This document shows positions 29,204-38,341 of a DNA stretch of 43,098 bases, in pieces. The notes beneath the pieces are model-generated. The model did not search any database, was not told where the DNA came from, and worked only from the letters and a program-made list of their open reading frames with translations. The stretch's first letter is position 1, and each line of letters opens with the position of its first letter. Source of the DNA: JBFGCT01 sp041581055. GTDB taxonomy: Bacteria > Actinomycetota > Acidimicrobiia > Acidimicrobiales > Ilumatobacteraceae. The translations under genes and the position numbers were made by a program. Location of the stretch: the NCBI GenBank assembly GCA_041581055.1, contig JBFGCT010000008.1, forward strand, positions 1-43,098. The letters run 5' to 3'.

Positions 29204-31315
29204 GTGCGGGTGCTCTGGGTCGTGAAGGGTCTCGGCCCGGGCGGGGCGGAGCGGCTCTTGGTCGCCGCAGCGCGCTCCCATCGCCGCGACAACCTGGAGA
29301 TCCAATGCGCGTATGTGCTCCCGTGGAAGGACCATCTCGTCGGTGAGCTGGAGGCTGCCGGGGTCTTGACGCACTGCCTCAGCCGGCGTCGCACGGACCC
29401 TTCGTGGCCGTTGCGGCTCGCCCGGCTCGTGCGATCCGGTGGGTACGACGTCGTGCACGTCCACTCTCCGCTCCCCGGTTCGGTGGCTCGTCTCGCCGCA
29501 GTCTCGATGGGCCGCCGCCGCCCGGGGCTCGTGGCCACCGAGCACAACCGCTGGGAGACCCATCGGCGTCCGACCCGCCTCGCCAATCGGCTGACGAGCA
29601 GGTGGGACGACGCGTCGTTCTCGGTCACCGACGAGGTTCGTGAGTCGATGCGCGGCCGCGGCGCGGCACGGACGGTCACGCTCCGCCATGGCATCGATGT
29701 GGAGCGCGTCGCGGGGGCGCTCGCCCACCATGCCGAGGTGCGGGCCGAGCTCGGGATCGGCGCCGACGAGATCGTCCTGGGCACGGTCGCCAACTTCCGC
29801 CCGCAGAAGGACTATCCGAACCTGCTCGCCGCCGCCCGGCTGCTCGCCGATCGCGATGTTGCGGTGCGGATCGTCGCGGTCGGCCAGGGTCCGCAGGAGG
29901 CCGAGATCAGGGCGCTCCACGAGCGACTGCGACTCGGTGACCGCGTGCTGCTGACCGGGTTCCGCGACGACGCGGTCCGGGTGGTGGCGGCGTGCGATGC
30001 CTTCACGCTGGCGTCGAAGTGGGAGGGCCTGCCGGTCGCCGTGATGGAGGCGCTGGCGCTCGGACTTCCGATCGTCGCCACCGCGGTCGGCGGGGTCGCC
30101 GAAGAGTTCGACGACGGCGTCGACGCGCTGCTCGTGTCGCCCGGAGACGCTGAAGCGCTCGGCGCCGCGATCGAGCGGGTGGCGACCGATCACGATCTCC
30201 GGGCTCGGTTGGCGGCCGCCTCGTCGGCGCGGGCCGCGCAATTCGATGTCGCCCGAGCGGTGGCGAAGATCGAGGCCGCGTATGGCCGGGTGGCCCGTGA
30301 GAACCCGCCCGAGGAGGAGCCTCGCGAGGCGCCCGCGCCGCGGACGGCGTCCCGGTCGGTGGGCTCCTCCGACTTCGGCGTGCGGCTGGCCACCATCGAC
30401 GATCGGTCCTCGATCCTCGACCTGCTCCAGCGATCCCTCGGCGGCGACGGGGATCCGCGCTATCCGGATCTGTTCGCGTGGAAGCACGACCTCAACCATT
30501 TCGGCGCGTCGCCGGCGTGGGTCGCGCTCGACGGCGACCGGGTCGTCGCGTTCCGGGCGTTCATGCGCTGGGAGTTCGTGCGCGGCGGTCGGGTGCTGCG
30601 CGCCGTGCGGGCGGTCGACACCGCGACCGACCCCGACTATCAGGGCCGGGGCCTGTTCCGCACGCTGACGACGCACGCCCTCGAGTCGGTCCGGGCCGAG
30701 GGCGTCGACTTCGTGTTCAACACGCCGAACAGCCAGAGCCGGCCGGGTTACTTGAAGATGGGTTGGCGCGAGGTCGGCCGGATTCCGGCCGCAGTTCGTT
30801 TCACCGGGCCGTCCGGAGTGCTCCACGCGGCGCGATCGCGGGTGCCGGCGGACCGGTGGTCGACCGATCTCGACGTCGGTGTGCCGGTCGTCGACTGGCT
30901 CGCCGGTGGCGGTCCGGGGGATCGGATCGGCGCGCCGGCCGATGTCCGCGAGATCCGCACCAACGTCGACGACGCGTTCCTCGCATGGCGGTTCGGCACC
31001 CCGTTGCTCGGGTATCGAGCGGTCGACGACGGCGAGCACGCGGTGATCGTGAGGGCGCGGATGCGCGGCCGTTCGAAGGAGCTGGCGGTCGTCGCCGAGT
31101 TCGGCGATCCGGTCGCGTCGCAGCGGCTGGCGGCGAAGGTGGCCAAGTCCGCCGGCTGCGGCTACGCGATCCGCATCGGCGGCCCCAACGTGTCTTCCGG
31201 GTACGTCGGCCTGCCTGGAGGCGGCCCGATCCTGACGTGGCGCGCGGTCAACGACGAGGGCTTCCCGCCGCTGCCGAACTGGGCGCTCACCCTCGGCGAC
31301 GTCGAGCTGTTCTGA
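29204..31315 (+). CDS. Bifunctional GT4 glycosyltransferase fused to a GNAT-type N-acetyltransferase
   Basis: 703 aa, two unrelated enzymes in one frame. Residues 1-~365 are a GT4 glycosyltransferase: VVKGLGPGGAERLLVAAA, VHVHSPLPGSVARLAA, TEHNRWETHRRP, TVANFRPQKDYPNLLAAA, the E-x7-E site in EGLPVAVMEALALG. A Pro/Glu/Ala linker (about 365-385) leads to a GNAT domain (387-703) with the acetyl-CoA site in ATDPDYQGRGLFRTLTTHAL and NTPNSQSRPGYLKMGW. The reading frame is continuous with no stop or shift at the junction. One polypeptide may therefore add a sugar and acetylate it, or couple two steps. TACTGT lies 7 nt before GTG 29204 (GTG 29201 is the alternative). 177 nt after fcl. Confidence 0.88.
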   Translation: MRVLWVVKGLGPGGAERLLVAAARSHRRDNLEIQCAYVLPWKDHLVGELEAAGVLTHCLSRRRTDPSWPLRLARLVRSGGYDVVHVHSPLPGSVARLAAVSMGRRRPGLVATEHNRWETHRRPTRLANRLTSRWDDASFSVTDEVRESMRGRGAARTVTLRHGIDVERVAGALAHHAEVRAELGIGADEIVLGTVANFRPQKDYPNLLAAARLLADRDVAVRIVAVGQGPQEAEIRALHERLRLGDRVLLTGFRDDAVRVVAACDAFTLASKWEGLPVAVMEALALGLPIVATAVGGVAEEFDDGVDALLVSPGDAEALGAAIERVATDHDLRARLAAASSARAAQFDVARAVAKIEAAYGRVARENPPEEEPREAPAPRTASRSVGSSDFGVRLATIDDRSSILDLLQRSLGGDGDPRYPDLFAWKHDLNHFGASPAWVALDGDRVVAFRAFMRWEFVRGGRVLRAVRAVDTATDPDYQGRGLFRTLTTHALESVRAEGVDFVFNTPNSQSRPGYLKMGWREVGRIPAAVRFTGPSGVLHAARSRVPADRWSTDLDVGVPVVDWLAGGGPGDRIGAPADVREIRTNVDDAFLAWRFGTPLLGYRAVDDGEHAVIVRARMRGRSKELAVVAEFGDPVASQRLAAKVAKSAGCGYAIRIGGPNVSSGYVGLPGGGPILTWRAVNDEGFPPLPNWALTLGDVELF

Positions 31316-31357
31316 CCCACGGAAAGGTAGCGCCGGACCTCGGGTCGTGAGCCTGCG

Positions 31358-32191
31358 TCATGAGTTCGACGTGAGCGGCCCGCGGGATCTCGTTTGGTCC
31401 GCGCCCAACACGCAATGCCACACCGGGTGGTCCCCTTCGATCGCCACCGAGACCTCATAGCCGATGGCGGCGAGATCATCTCGCAGTTGAACGTCGTCTC
31501 CGTAGTCTGGGTGAACTGCCAGCACGAGCATCTTCGGCTTCGGTTCGAGGTGGGCGAGTTGCGGCACGAGTGTGAACTCGGCCCCCTCGGCGTTGCTCTT
31601 CACGACGTCCGGGATCTCACCGTGGAGAACGTTTGCCAACGTGAGCGTGACGACGTGCTCTGACCCGGTGATGGTCTCGGGTTTGAAGAGTGTTGCCCCC
31701 CATGATCCGCTCGGTTCGTGGGACAACACAGCGAGCCCGTCGCGGTCGGCAATTGCCGCAGGAACGACCAGCACACGGTCTTCGAGCTGGTTGTCACGAA
31801 TCTGTCGCCGTACAACCTCGACCGCGTCGAGCGATGGTTCGCACGCGATGATCCTCGCGTTCGGGTACTCGCTGGCGGCTGCGACCGTGTAGATGCCGTG
31901 ATGGGCTCCGACCTCCAAGACGAGCGTGACCTTGACCGGATCACCAACCGACGTTGGGAAGTAGACGTGGCGGTGCCGGTTCATCACCATGTCGGTGATC
32001 TCGGCGTCGAGTGGGTCGGAGCCGACCCGGATGATCACATCGCGTCGCCGGAGGCGAACCGTTGGCTGGAAGCGACGCGGGAGCAACGATCGCGCCTTCA
32101 CGACGCGGCGGCCCTTCAGGCCGCTCAGGCCGCGGACGAACCGATCGCCGGCCAGCCTCTTGTACAGCGCGCCTGGTCTGATCGAAGTCAT
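31358..32191 (-). CDS. FkbM-family methyltransferase
   Basis: 277 aa. S-adenosylmethionine motif LVLEVGAHHGIYTVAAA, then IIACEPSLDAVEVVRRQI, and the FkbM block EIPDVVKSNAEGAEFTLVPQ. In that block the usual acidic residue (K-x-D-x-EG) is replaced by Asn. FkbM enzymes O-methylate sugars or polyketides. The gene is less GC-rich at third positions than its neighbours. ATG 32191 has TACCCT 6 nt upstream and no ribosome binding site. It is divergent from the epimerase gene and ends 42 nt after the fusion gene. Confidence 0.83.
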   Translation of the reverse strand: MTSIRPGALYKRLAGDRFVRGLSGLKGRRVVKARSLLPRRFQPTVRLRRRDVIIRVGSDPLDAEITDMVMNRHRHVYFPTSVGDPVKVTLVLEVGAHHGIYTVAAASEYPNARIIACEPSLDAVEVVRRQIRDNQLEDRVLVVPAAIADRDGLAVLSHEPSGSWGATLFKPETITGSEHVVTLTLANVLHGEIPDVVKSNAEGAEFTLVPQLAHLEPKPKMLVLAVHPDYGDDVQLRDDLAAIGYEVSVAIEGDHPVWHCVLGADQTRSRGPLTSNS

Positions 32192-32197
32192 CGACGT

Positions 32198-32275
32198 AGG
32201 GTACGCGGGCAGGCCCGCGGATCATCGGCCATGCGGCAGGCGCAAGGCGGCTGCGATGGCGCCGGCCAATATGCT
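32198..32275. promoter_or_regulatory. Divergent pair of putative -10 elements (TACCCT minus, TATGCT plus)
   Basis: TACCCT (32203-32198, minus) is 6 nt from the FkbM ATG; TATGCT (32270-32275, plus) is 6 nt from the epimerase ATG at 32282. Two leaderless promoters share this 90-nt gap. Confidence 0.5.
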
Positions 32276-32281
32276 CGACCG

Positions 32282-33226
32282 ATGCGCGCACTGGTGACGG
32301 GGACGGCCGGCTTCATCGGGAGCAATCTGGCGGCACGCCTCTTGGCCGATGGTTGGCTTGTCCGCGGGGTCGACAACTTCTCGACCTATTACGCGGCGAG
32401 CATGAAGCGTTCGAACGTGTCCACCCTGGTGGCGACTCCAGGTTTCGAGCTGATCGAGACCGATCTGCTGACGGCATCGCTCGAACCGATGTTGTCCGAT
32501 GTGGACGTCGTGTTCCACCACGCGGCACAACCGGGTGTTCGTCAGTCCTGGGCTGAGGGCTTTCGGGCGTACACGGCGAACAACGTCGATGTCACCCAGC
32601 GTCTCCTCGAGGCGGCGGCGGCCCAACCGTCGAGGCGCTTCGTCTACGCATCTAGTTCGTCCGTGTATGGCAACGCCACCGCGTACCCGACCGATGAGGT
32701 GAGTGCGACAATGCCGTACAGCCCGTACGGGGTCACGAAGTTGGCCGGCGAGCAGCTCTGCCGTGCGTACGCCAACAACTTCGGGTTGTCGGTTGTCGCG
32801 CTCCGCTACTTCACGGTCTACGGACCGGCACAACGACCGGACATGGCTACACATCGCATGATCGAGGCTGCCCTCGACCAGACCAGCTTCGAGATCTTTG
32901 GGGACGGATCGCAGATCCGTGACTTCACGTTCGTTGGCGACGTTGTCGCCGCCAACCTTCGAGCTGCCTGTGTGGATGTTGAACCAGGCGAGGTGTTCAA
33001 CGTGGCGGGAGGGTCCGCCGTCTCCCTGTCCGATCTCATCGGAGTCGTCGGTGATGTTGTCGGGGCCCCCGTCCCGACAGCCCGTGGCGCTTCGCAACCC
33101 GGTGACGTCGCGCGCACGGGTGCGGCGATCGACAAGGCGGTGCGCGTGCTCGGATGGAGCCCCGAGGTCGACATTGTCGCCGGCGTGGCACGACAGGTCG
33201 AGTGGCATCGAGCGCGTCGATCGTGA
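32282..33226 (+). CDS. NAD-dependent epimerase (UDP-sugar 4-epimerase type)
   Basis: 314 aa. RALVTGTAGFIGSNLAARLL, DNFSTYYAASMKRSN, VVFHHAAQPGVRQSW, YASSSSVYGNATAYP, the catalytic Tyr and Lys in YSPYGVTKLAGEQLC, and RYFTVYGPAQRPDMA. The VDNFSTYY and YGPAQRPDMA blocks are frequent in UDP-glucuronate/UDP-glucose 4-epimerases. It should interconvert a nucleotide-sugar for the GTs nearby. ATG 32282, TATGCT at -6. The stop overlaps the next GT4 start (GTGA). Confidence 0.87.
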   Translation: MRALVTGTAGFIGSNLAARLLADGWLVRGVDNFSTYYAASMKRSNVSTLVATPGFELIETDLLTASLEPMLSDVDVVFHHAAQPGVRQSWAEGFRAYTANNVDVTQRLLEAAAAQPSRRFVYASSSSVYGNATAYPTDEVSATMPYSPYGVTKLAGEQLCRAYANNFGLSVVALRYFTVYGPAQRPDMATHRMIEAALDQTSFEIFGDGSQIRDFTFVGDVVAANLRAACVDVEPGEVFNVAGGSAVSLSDLIGVVGDVVGAPVPTARGASQPGDVARTGAAIDKAVRVLGWSPEVDIVAGVARQVEWHRARRS

Positions 33227-34377
33227 GAGTCCTCTTCGTCATCGACAGCCTGACGCCGGGTGGCACGGAGCAATCGACCGTTCAGCTCGCGCCGTACCTG
33301 CGCGACCTCGGGATCGACCTCACGATCGTCACGCTCAAGTCCGCAAAGCACGACCTTCGCGATGAGGCACGAGCCGCCGGAATCGAGGTCATCGGTCTGC
33401 GGGCGTCACGGCGTGGGAGTCAGCTTCGTGAGCTGCGCAATCTGATCCGCAGCCGGGAACCAGACATCGTTCACACGGCGCTCTTCGAAGCTGACCAGCT
33501 CGGCCGCCTGGCGGCCTGGCGGTCCGGAATTCCCGTGGTCTCGAGCTTCGTCAACACACCGTACGAGGCGGTTCGGCTTGCCGACCCGAACGTGCGGCGC
33601 TGGAAACTCCTGATCGTCAGGACGATCGATGCGTTCACCGCCCGCTACCTCGTCGATCGGTTCCATGCGGTGTCTGAGGGTGTGAAGCTCGCCAACGCTC
33701 GCGCGTTGCGACTGCCGTCCGATCGCATCGAGGTTGCCGAACGCGGACGGCACGCTTCGTTGGCAGGGAGTTGCACCGCAGAGCGACGGGCTCGCGCGCG
33801 AGCGAGTCTCGAGCTCGATGCTGACTCGCCGGTGCTGCTCAACCTGGGTCGGCTCGAACACCAGAAAGGGCAGGCCGACCTCGTCGAAGCGACGATCGCG
33901 CTCGCCGACCGAAACCTCGGTTGTGTCGTCCTCATCGCCGGGAAGGAGGGGTCGGCGTCGGAATCCGTGCGTCGCGCGCTCGATGGCGACCACGAGGCTC
34001 AAGCTCATGTTCGACTCCTCGGTCATCGCAGTGACGTGGTCGATCTGCTGTGTGCCGCCGACGTGCTCGTCATCTCGTCGCGTTTCGAGGGGACGGCAGG
34101 GGTCGCGCTCGAAGCGATGGCCGTCGGGGTTCCCATCGTGTCGACCGACGTCGTCGGGCTCCGCGGCATCCTCGAGCACGAACGCAACGCGGTGCTCGTA
34201 CCCGTGGGCAACCCGCGGGCGCTGGCCGCGGGGATCGAGAGACTGCTCGACGATCCTGCGTTGCGTGCTCGTCTCGTGTGTGCCGGCAAGCAGGACTTCG
34301 GGAGCCGGTTCACGCTCGACGTCGCCGCACAGAAGCTCGCGGCGTTCTACGAAGGCGTCATCGCGAGGTCGCGGTGA
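33223..34377 (+). CDS. GT4-family glycosyltransferase
   Basis: 384 aa. VLFVIDSLTPGGTEQSTVQL at the N-terminus, DIVHTALFEADQLGRLAAW, FHAVSEGVKLAN, LLNLGRLEHQKGQADLVEA, and the E-x7-E site in EGTAGVALEAMAVGVPIVST. The complete GT-B fold is expected; sugar and acceptor are unknown. GTG 33223 overlaps the epimerase stop by 4 nt, so these two are co-translated. Its 3' end overlaps the convergent GT4 gene by 20 nt. Third codon positions are less GC-biased than in the metabolic half, as in several genes of this segment. Confidence 0.88.
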   Translation: MRVLFVIDSLTPGGTEQSTVQLAPYLRDLGIDLTIVTLKSAKHDLRDEARAAGIEVIGLRASRRGSQLRELRNLIRSREPDIVHTALFEADQLGRLAAWRSGIPVVSSFVNTPYEAVRLADPNVRRWKLLIVRTIDAFTARYLVDRFHAVSEGVKLANARALRLPSDRIEVAERGRHASLAGSCTAERRARARASLELDADSPVLLNLGRLEHQKGQADLVEATIALADRNLGCVVLIAGKEGSASESVRRALDGDHEAQAHVRLLGHRSDVVDLLCAADVLVISSRFEGTAGVALEAMAVGVPIVSTDVVGLRGILEHERNAVLVPVGNPRALAAGIERLLDDPALRARLVCAGKQDFGSRFTLDVAAQKLAAFYEGVIARSR

Positions 34378-35428
34378 GCAGATCCATCCACGCACGGGCG
34401 TTGGTTTCGAAGGTGAACCGCTCCTCGCACCGGGAGCGGGCCGCGGCGCCATAGCGCGCCCGCTCGTCGTCGTCGGCAATCAGCTCCGATGTCGCTTTCA
34501 TGAACGCGCCGAGGTCGCCAGGCGGTACGACACGGCCGGTGACGCGATCCACGACGACATCGGTGATCGATCCCACGTCGGTGGCGACGACGGCGAGACC
34601 GATGAGGCCGGCCTCGATGAGCACCGCTGGCATCGAGTCGCCGGCGCGGGACGGCATGAGTAGCAGGTCGCCGGCCCGCATCGCGTCGGCCGCTTCGTTG
34701 ACGGCGCCGGTGAAGGTAACCCGCCTGGGCGCCAACTCGGACGCCAGTTCGCGGAGGGAATCTCGGGACGGACCGTCGCCGACGACGAGCAGGTGCAATG
34801 TCTCGATTGCGGCGGTGGCTTCAATGGCGATGTCGACCCCCTTCTCTGGCACGAGGGCGCCGACGTAGATTGCCAAGGCCGCCGAGGCCTCGATCCCGTA
34901 TCGCTCGCGTTCGACCGCTCGCCGGCTCGCATCGACCTCCCGGAATCGCTGGAGCGGGACGGCATTCGGGATCACCGTGATGCGCGTCGAGGGGAGCCTG
35001 TAGTGGGCGGCGACCACGGCGGCAGCAGCGTCAGACAGAGCGACGACTCCTGCCGCCCTTCGCAGGAACAGCCCGACGCGGAGTCGGCGTGCCCAGGTGC
35101 CCGCCCAGTGCAACGGGTCGCTGATCTGGCGGTACACGAAGGGCGTGCCGGTGCCGCTGAGCGACACGGCGCAGGCGAGGAGCGTCGCCGACCCGTGTGC
35201 GACGACGACGTCGTAACAGCGGGCCCGCTCGCGTAGGGCCCGAAATGTTGCCGCGCCCCGTCGCGTCGGTCCGAGGGCATCGACCTCGAGGAGGTCGCCG
35301 GCGGTCCCGGGCGTCAGCGCGGCGACGTCGTGTGCGCCCCCGAGACGGGCCAGATTCTCGGCGAGGTCGACGGCGTAGACCTGCGCGCCCCGCCGGTCTC
35401 GGTCGGTGATCACGTGGAGCGAGCGCAT
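34358..35428 (-). CDS. GT4-family glycosyltransferase
   Basis: 356 aa. LHVITDRDRRGAQVYAVDLA, YDVVVAHGSATLLACAVSL, VYRQISDPLHWAGTW, VVALSDAAAAVVAAHY, IPNAVPLQRFREVD, IYVGALVPEKGVDIAIEA, and the terminal nucleotide-sugar site AGDSMPAVLIEAGLIGLAVV, in which the first acidic residue of the usual E-x7-E is Asp/Ser-shifted. ATG 35428 is chosen because TAGGCGG precedes it; an in-frame ATG at 35467 is possible. It lies downstream of the ABC transporter on the minus strand with a 91-nt gap. Confidence 0.85.
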   Translation of the reverse strand: MRSLHVITDRDRRGAQVYAVDLAENLARLGGAHDVAALTPGTAGDLLEVDALGPTRRGAATFRALRERARCYDVVVAHGSATLLACAVSLSGTGTPFVYRQISDPLHWAGTWARRLRVGLFLRRAAGVVALSDAAAAVVAAHYRLPSTRITVIPNAVPLQRFREVDASRRAVERERYGIEASAALAIYVGALVPEKGVDIAIEATAAIETLHLLVVGDGPSRDSLRELASELAPRRVTFTGAVNEAADAMRAGDLLLMPSRAGDSMPAVLIEAGLIGLAVVATDVGSITDVVVDRVTGRVVPPGDLGAFMKATSELIADDDERARYGAAARSRCEERFTFETNARAWMDLLTATSR

Positions 35429-35519
35429 GGGCCAACCGCCTACACGGCGGCGGCGGGGCGCGCGCATCGGCCTTCGCGTGACGGCACAGATCGTGCGGGC
35501 ACGCCCAATCCGTCAGCGA

Positions 35520-37364
35520 TCACGCGGACTCCTGCTCCGAATCCGGTGTCCCGACAGCTCCCTTGGCGACGGCGAGTTCTCTGTTCGGATCGTCGAGGCC
35601 CGCCGGTGCGATGTCCAGGCGGCCCAGGTCGACCGACCGCCGGAAGAACGCGTTCTCCCGGTAGACGGCCTGGAAGGCTCCGTCGGCAGCGACCCGGCCG
35701 TCTTCGAGCACGAGGACACGATCGCACGCCTTGATCGTCGACAGGCGGTGGGCGATGACGATCAGGATCATGTGCTCGGGCATGTTGGACAGCGCTTCTT
35801 GGATGACGCTCTCGGTGTGGACGTCGAGTGCACTGGTCGGCTCGTCGAGCACGAGCACATCGGGCTTGCGGACCAATGCCCGAGCGATTCCCACTCGTTG
35901 CACCTGGCCGCCGGACAGATCGCGCGATCCGGGCCCGACCGCCGTGTCGTAACCGTCCGCGAGCGTCGTGACGAAGTCGTGTAGTCCGACACGTTGAGCG
36001 GCATCGACGATGTCGGAGCGAGGGATCGTCGGATCGAGGAACGCGATGTTCTCGGCGACGGTCCCGATCAGCAAACGTGATTCCTGCGGCACGTGCGTGA
36101 TCCGCCGGTAGAAGGAGTCGGCGGAGTACACCTTCGCCGGCCGCCCGTTGACGTCGAACCGGCCCGACGACGGCTCTCGCAGGCGGAGCACGATTTGGGA
36201 GAGCGTGGACTTGCCGCTCCCGGACGGCCCGACCAGCCCGACCGCCTCGCCGGAACGGATCGTCAGATCGACCTCGACGAGCGCCACTTCGACGCCGTCG
36301 TAGGTAAAGGAGACCTCGTGCAGACCGAGCGTCTCGACCGACCCGAGCTCGTCGCCGCCGTCCTCGTCGCGCTCCGTTTCGTGCTCGATGATTGCGGCGT
36401 CGAACCGCTCGATGTACGGCAACGTCTCCATCATCTGCTGAATGGATGATTGCAGCTGCTGCCCGAACGAGAGCGAGCGCAGCAAGAGGAGTGCGACCGC
36501 GGCAACCGACACGATCTGGTCGCTGTTGCCGGTATTCATCACCAGCAACACGACGACGATGCTCGAGAGTGCTGCGTACTGGTACACCGGTGTCACGAGA
36601 CCGCCCCAGAACGCGGCGCGTTGTTCGATCGACCGAAGATCCGCGGAACGGGCGCCCAATCGTGCCCGGAGGAACGGAAAGGCACGGTATACCCGCAGTT
36701 CTCGCGCCTGATCACCACATTCGAAGAGCTCCTCGGCGTAGGCCGCGCCTTGGTCGGCGAGCCGGCCCTGCATCCGTCTGCCGTAGCGCACGAGCGGCCA
36801 GAGCGCGGCGGTGAGCACGGCGCCCACGATCGTGATGAAGAGCGTCGAACGCCAGTCGATGACGAACGCAACGGTGACGAAGACCATCAGGCTGAGCAGC
36901 GCTCGCAGCGCCTGACTGATCGCCATCAGAGCCCGTCCGCTGTAGTGCGCGAACCCGTTGAGAACCTGGAGCCGTGCGGATCGCGCCGTCGACTGGTACC
37001 CCCAAGTCGCCTCGGTGAACGCCGTTACCAGGCGATCCCGCTGCTGCTGGAGCTTCCGCGTGACGAGCGCGGATCTGACCGCGAGGGCCGCAACGGTCAG
37101 TGCTGCGGCAACGAAGATCAGCGCGAGGGACAAGACCGCCAGCGAGGAGTTCTCGGCGGTCAGCTCCATTGGCCCGAGCCGGGCATCGACACGGCTCTCG
37201 CCGGCGGAGATCGCCTGGGCCAGCGGCGCGACGAGCATCAGGCCGATGGACTCCGCCTGCGCGGCGAGCAGTGTGAGCAGGGCCAGCCCTGCGATGGCGC
37301 CACGCTCGCGGCGGAAGTACCCCGCAGTGCTGAACTTGTAGGGCGGCGCCGGCGAGGCGCTCAC
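35520..37364 (-). CDS. ABC exporter, fused permease-ATPase (PglK/MsbA-like flippase)
   Basis: 614 aa half-transporter. The N-terminal ~310 residues hold about six membrane helices (for example IAGLALLTLLAAQ, AVLSLALIFVAAALTVAALA, LLSLMVFVTVAFVI). The C-terminal ATPase has Walker A GPSGSGKST, the signature DLSGGQVQRVGIARAL, Walker B VLVLDEPTSALD and a switch histidine in VIAHRLST. In this locus a lipid-linked oligosaccharide flippase, as PglK, is the best inference; drug export cannot be excluded. GTG 37364 is reached by a 4-nt overlap from an 8-codon ORF that has a TAGGGT hexamer 6 nt upstream. Confidence 0.88.
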   Translation of the reverse strand: MSASPAPPYKFSTAGYFRRERGAIAGLALLTLLAAQAESIGLMLVAPLAQAISAGESRVDARLGPMELTAENSSLAVLSLALIFVAAALTVAALAVRSALVTRKLQQQRDRLVTAFTEATWGYQSTARSARLQVLNGFAHYSGRALMAISQALRALLSLMVFVTVAFVIDWRSTLFITIVGAVLTAALWPLVRYGRRMQGRLADQGAAYAEELFECGDQARELRVYRAFPFLRARLGARSADLRSIEQRAAFWGGLVTPVYQYAALSSIVVVLLVMNTGNSDQIVSVAAVALLLLRSLSFGQQLQSSIQQMMETLPYIERFDAAIIEHETERDEDGGDELGSVETLGLHEVSFTYDGVEVALVEVDLTIRSGEAVGLVGPSGSGKSTLSQIVLRLREPSSGRFDVNGRPAKVYSADSFYRRITHVPQESRLLIGTVAENIAFLDPTIPRSDIVDAAQRVGLHDFVTTLADGYDTAVGPGSRDLSGGQVQRVGIARALVRKPDVLVLDEPTSALDVHTESVIQEALSNMPEHMILIVIAHRLSTIKACDRVLVLEDGRVAADGAFQAVYRENAFFRRSVDLGRLDIAPAGLDDPNRELAVAKGAVGTPDSEQESA

Positions 37365-37387
37365 GAGGCATCCCGCATTCGAACCAT
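37361..37387 (-). CDS. Putative 8-codon leader ORF coupled to the ABC transporter
   Basis: ATG at 37387 reads M-V-R-M-R-D-A-S then TGA, whose bases overlap the GTG start of the ABC gene (GTGA). TAGGGT (37399-37394) ends 6 nt before this ATG, the same geometry as the other leaderless starts. So the mRNA may begin at this ATG and ribosomes re-initiate at the ABC gene. It is too short to judge by coding statistics. Confidence 0.4.
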   Translation of the reverse strand: MVRMRDAS

Positions 37388-37478
37388 GCGGTGACCCTAC
37401 TGGCGCGTTCCGTTGGCCGTGGGGAGCGCCATCGGGTAGTCCTGCGGTCAGGAGTGAGTGTCTGGCACACTGCCGACC

Positions 37479-37553
37479 ATGCAGATCACGTCACCGAGCG
37501 CGTCCCATGGGCGACCGAGCCGTGGGCAGCTCGAACCGGTGGGTTCGGCATGA
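37479..37553 (+). CDS. Putative 24-codon leader ORF coupled to the FkbM gene
   Basis: ATG 37479 reads MQITSPSASHGRPSR and nine more residues to a TGA that overlaps the FkbM ATG (ATGA). A weak AGTGT-N5-ACACT repeat lies just upstream (37457-37471), the last hexamer of which is 7 nt from the ATG. No homology is recognised. It may simply be a chance open frame; the overlap is what makes it worth listing. Confidence 0.35.
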   Translation: MQITSPSASHGRPSRGQLEPVGSA

Positions 37554-38341
37554 TCGACCGACGGGGGAGGTCACGGCTCGCCAACTACCGAGAGCAGGTC
37601 GATGCCTTCGGGGTCTGGTCGTGGCTGCGATTCAAAGTCGCACGCTTGCGCGGTCGACTGGCGCCGGCCGGCTCGGAGGTGAGGATGCGTACACCACTGG
37701 CGAAGCATCCGCTGATCGTTCGCTCTGGGACCAGCGATGCGCTCGTCTTCACGCAGGTTTTCGTCCACCGCGAGTATCGCTGCCTCGAGCACGTCGAGGA
37801 CGCCACGCTGATCATCGATTGCGGCGCGAACGTGGGCTACTCGTCCGCCTACCTGCTGACTCGATTTCCCGAGGCGAAGCTCATCGCGATCGAGCCGCAT
37901 CCGGAGAACTTCCGGATCCTCCAGAAAAACCTCCGACCATATGGCGATCGATGCACGGCGCTGATGGCCGGCGTGTGGTCGGAATCGGTCGGCCTGGTGG
38001 CCTCCGATCAGCGGCTCGGTGATCGCCGCGAGTGGGCGGTGACCGTACGACCGGCGGTCGTCGGCGAAAAGCCGTCGATCACAGCAGTCGACTTGGGAAG
38101 CGTGCTGGCAGAGACCGGCTCGGATCGCATCTCGGTCCTGAAGGTCGATATCGAGGGTTCGGAGGCGGAGGTCTTCGCCCGCAACACCAGCGGGTGGCTC
38201 GGCAAGGTCGATCATCTCGTGATCGAACTCCACGGCGACGAGTGTCGAGATGTCGTCACCTCGGCAATGGCCGGCCTCGAGTTCGACGTCTTCGAACACG
38301 AGGAGCTCACGGTCTTCACTCGTTCTCAGGCTGGGCGATGA
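37550..38341 (+). CDS. FkbM-family methyltransferase
   Basis: 263 aa. The S-adenosylmethionine motif is LIIDCGANVGYSSAYLLTRF, then LIAIEPHPENFRILQKNL, and the FkbM signature VLKVDIEGSEAEVFARN with the normal Asp. Family members O-methylate sugars. ATG 37550 begins MIDRRGRSRLANYREQ; the frame is open further left, but the 4-nt overlap with the leader ORF favours this start. Its stop overlaps the 17-codon ORF (ATGA) that leads to the fucosyltransferase. Confidence 0.85.
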   Translation: MIDRRGRSRLANYREQVDAFGVWSWLRFKVARLRGRLAPAGSEVRMRTPLAKHPLIVRSGTSDALVFTQVFVHREYRCLEHVEDATLIIDCGANVGYSSAYLLTRFPEAKLIAIEPHPENFRILQKNLRPYGDRCTALMAGVWSESVGLVASDQRLGDRREWAVTVRPAVVGEKPSITAVDLGSVLAETGSDRISVLKVDIEGSEAEVFARNTSGWLGKVDHLVIELHGDECRDVVTSAMAGLEFDVFEHEELTVFTRSQAGR

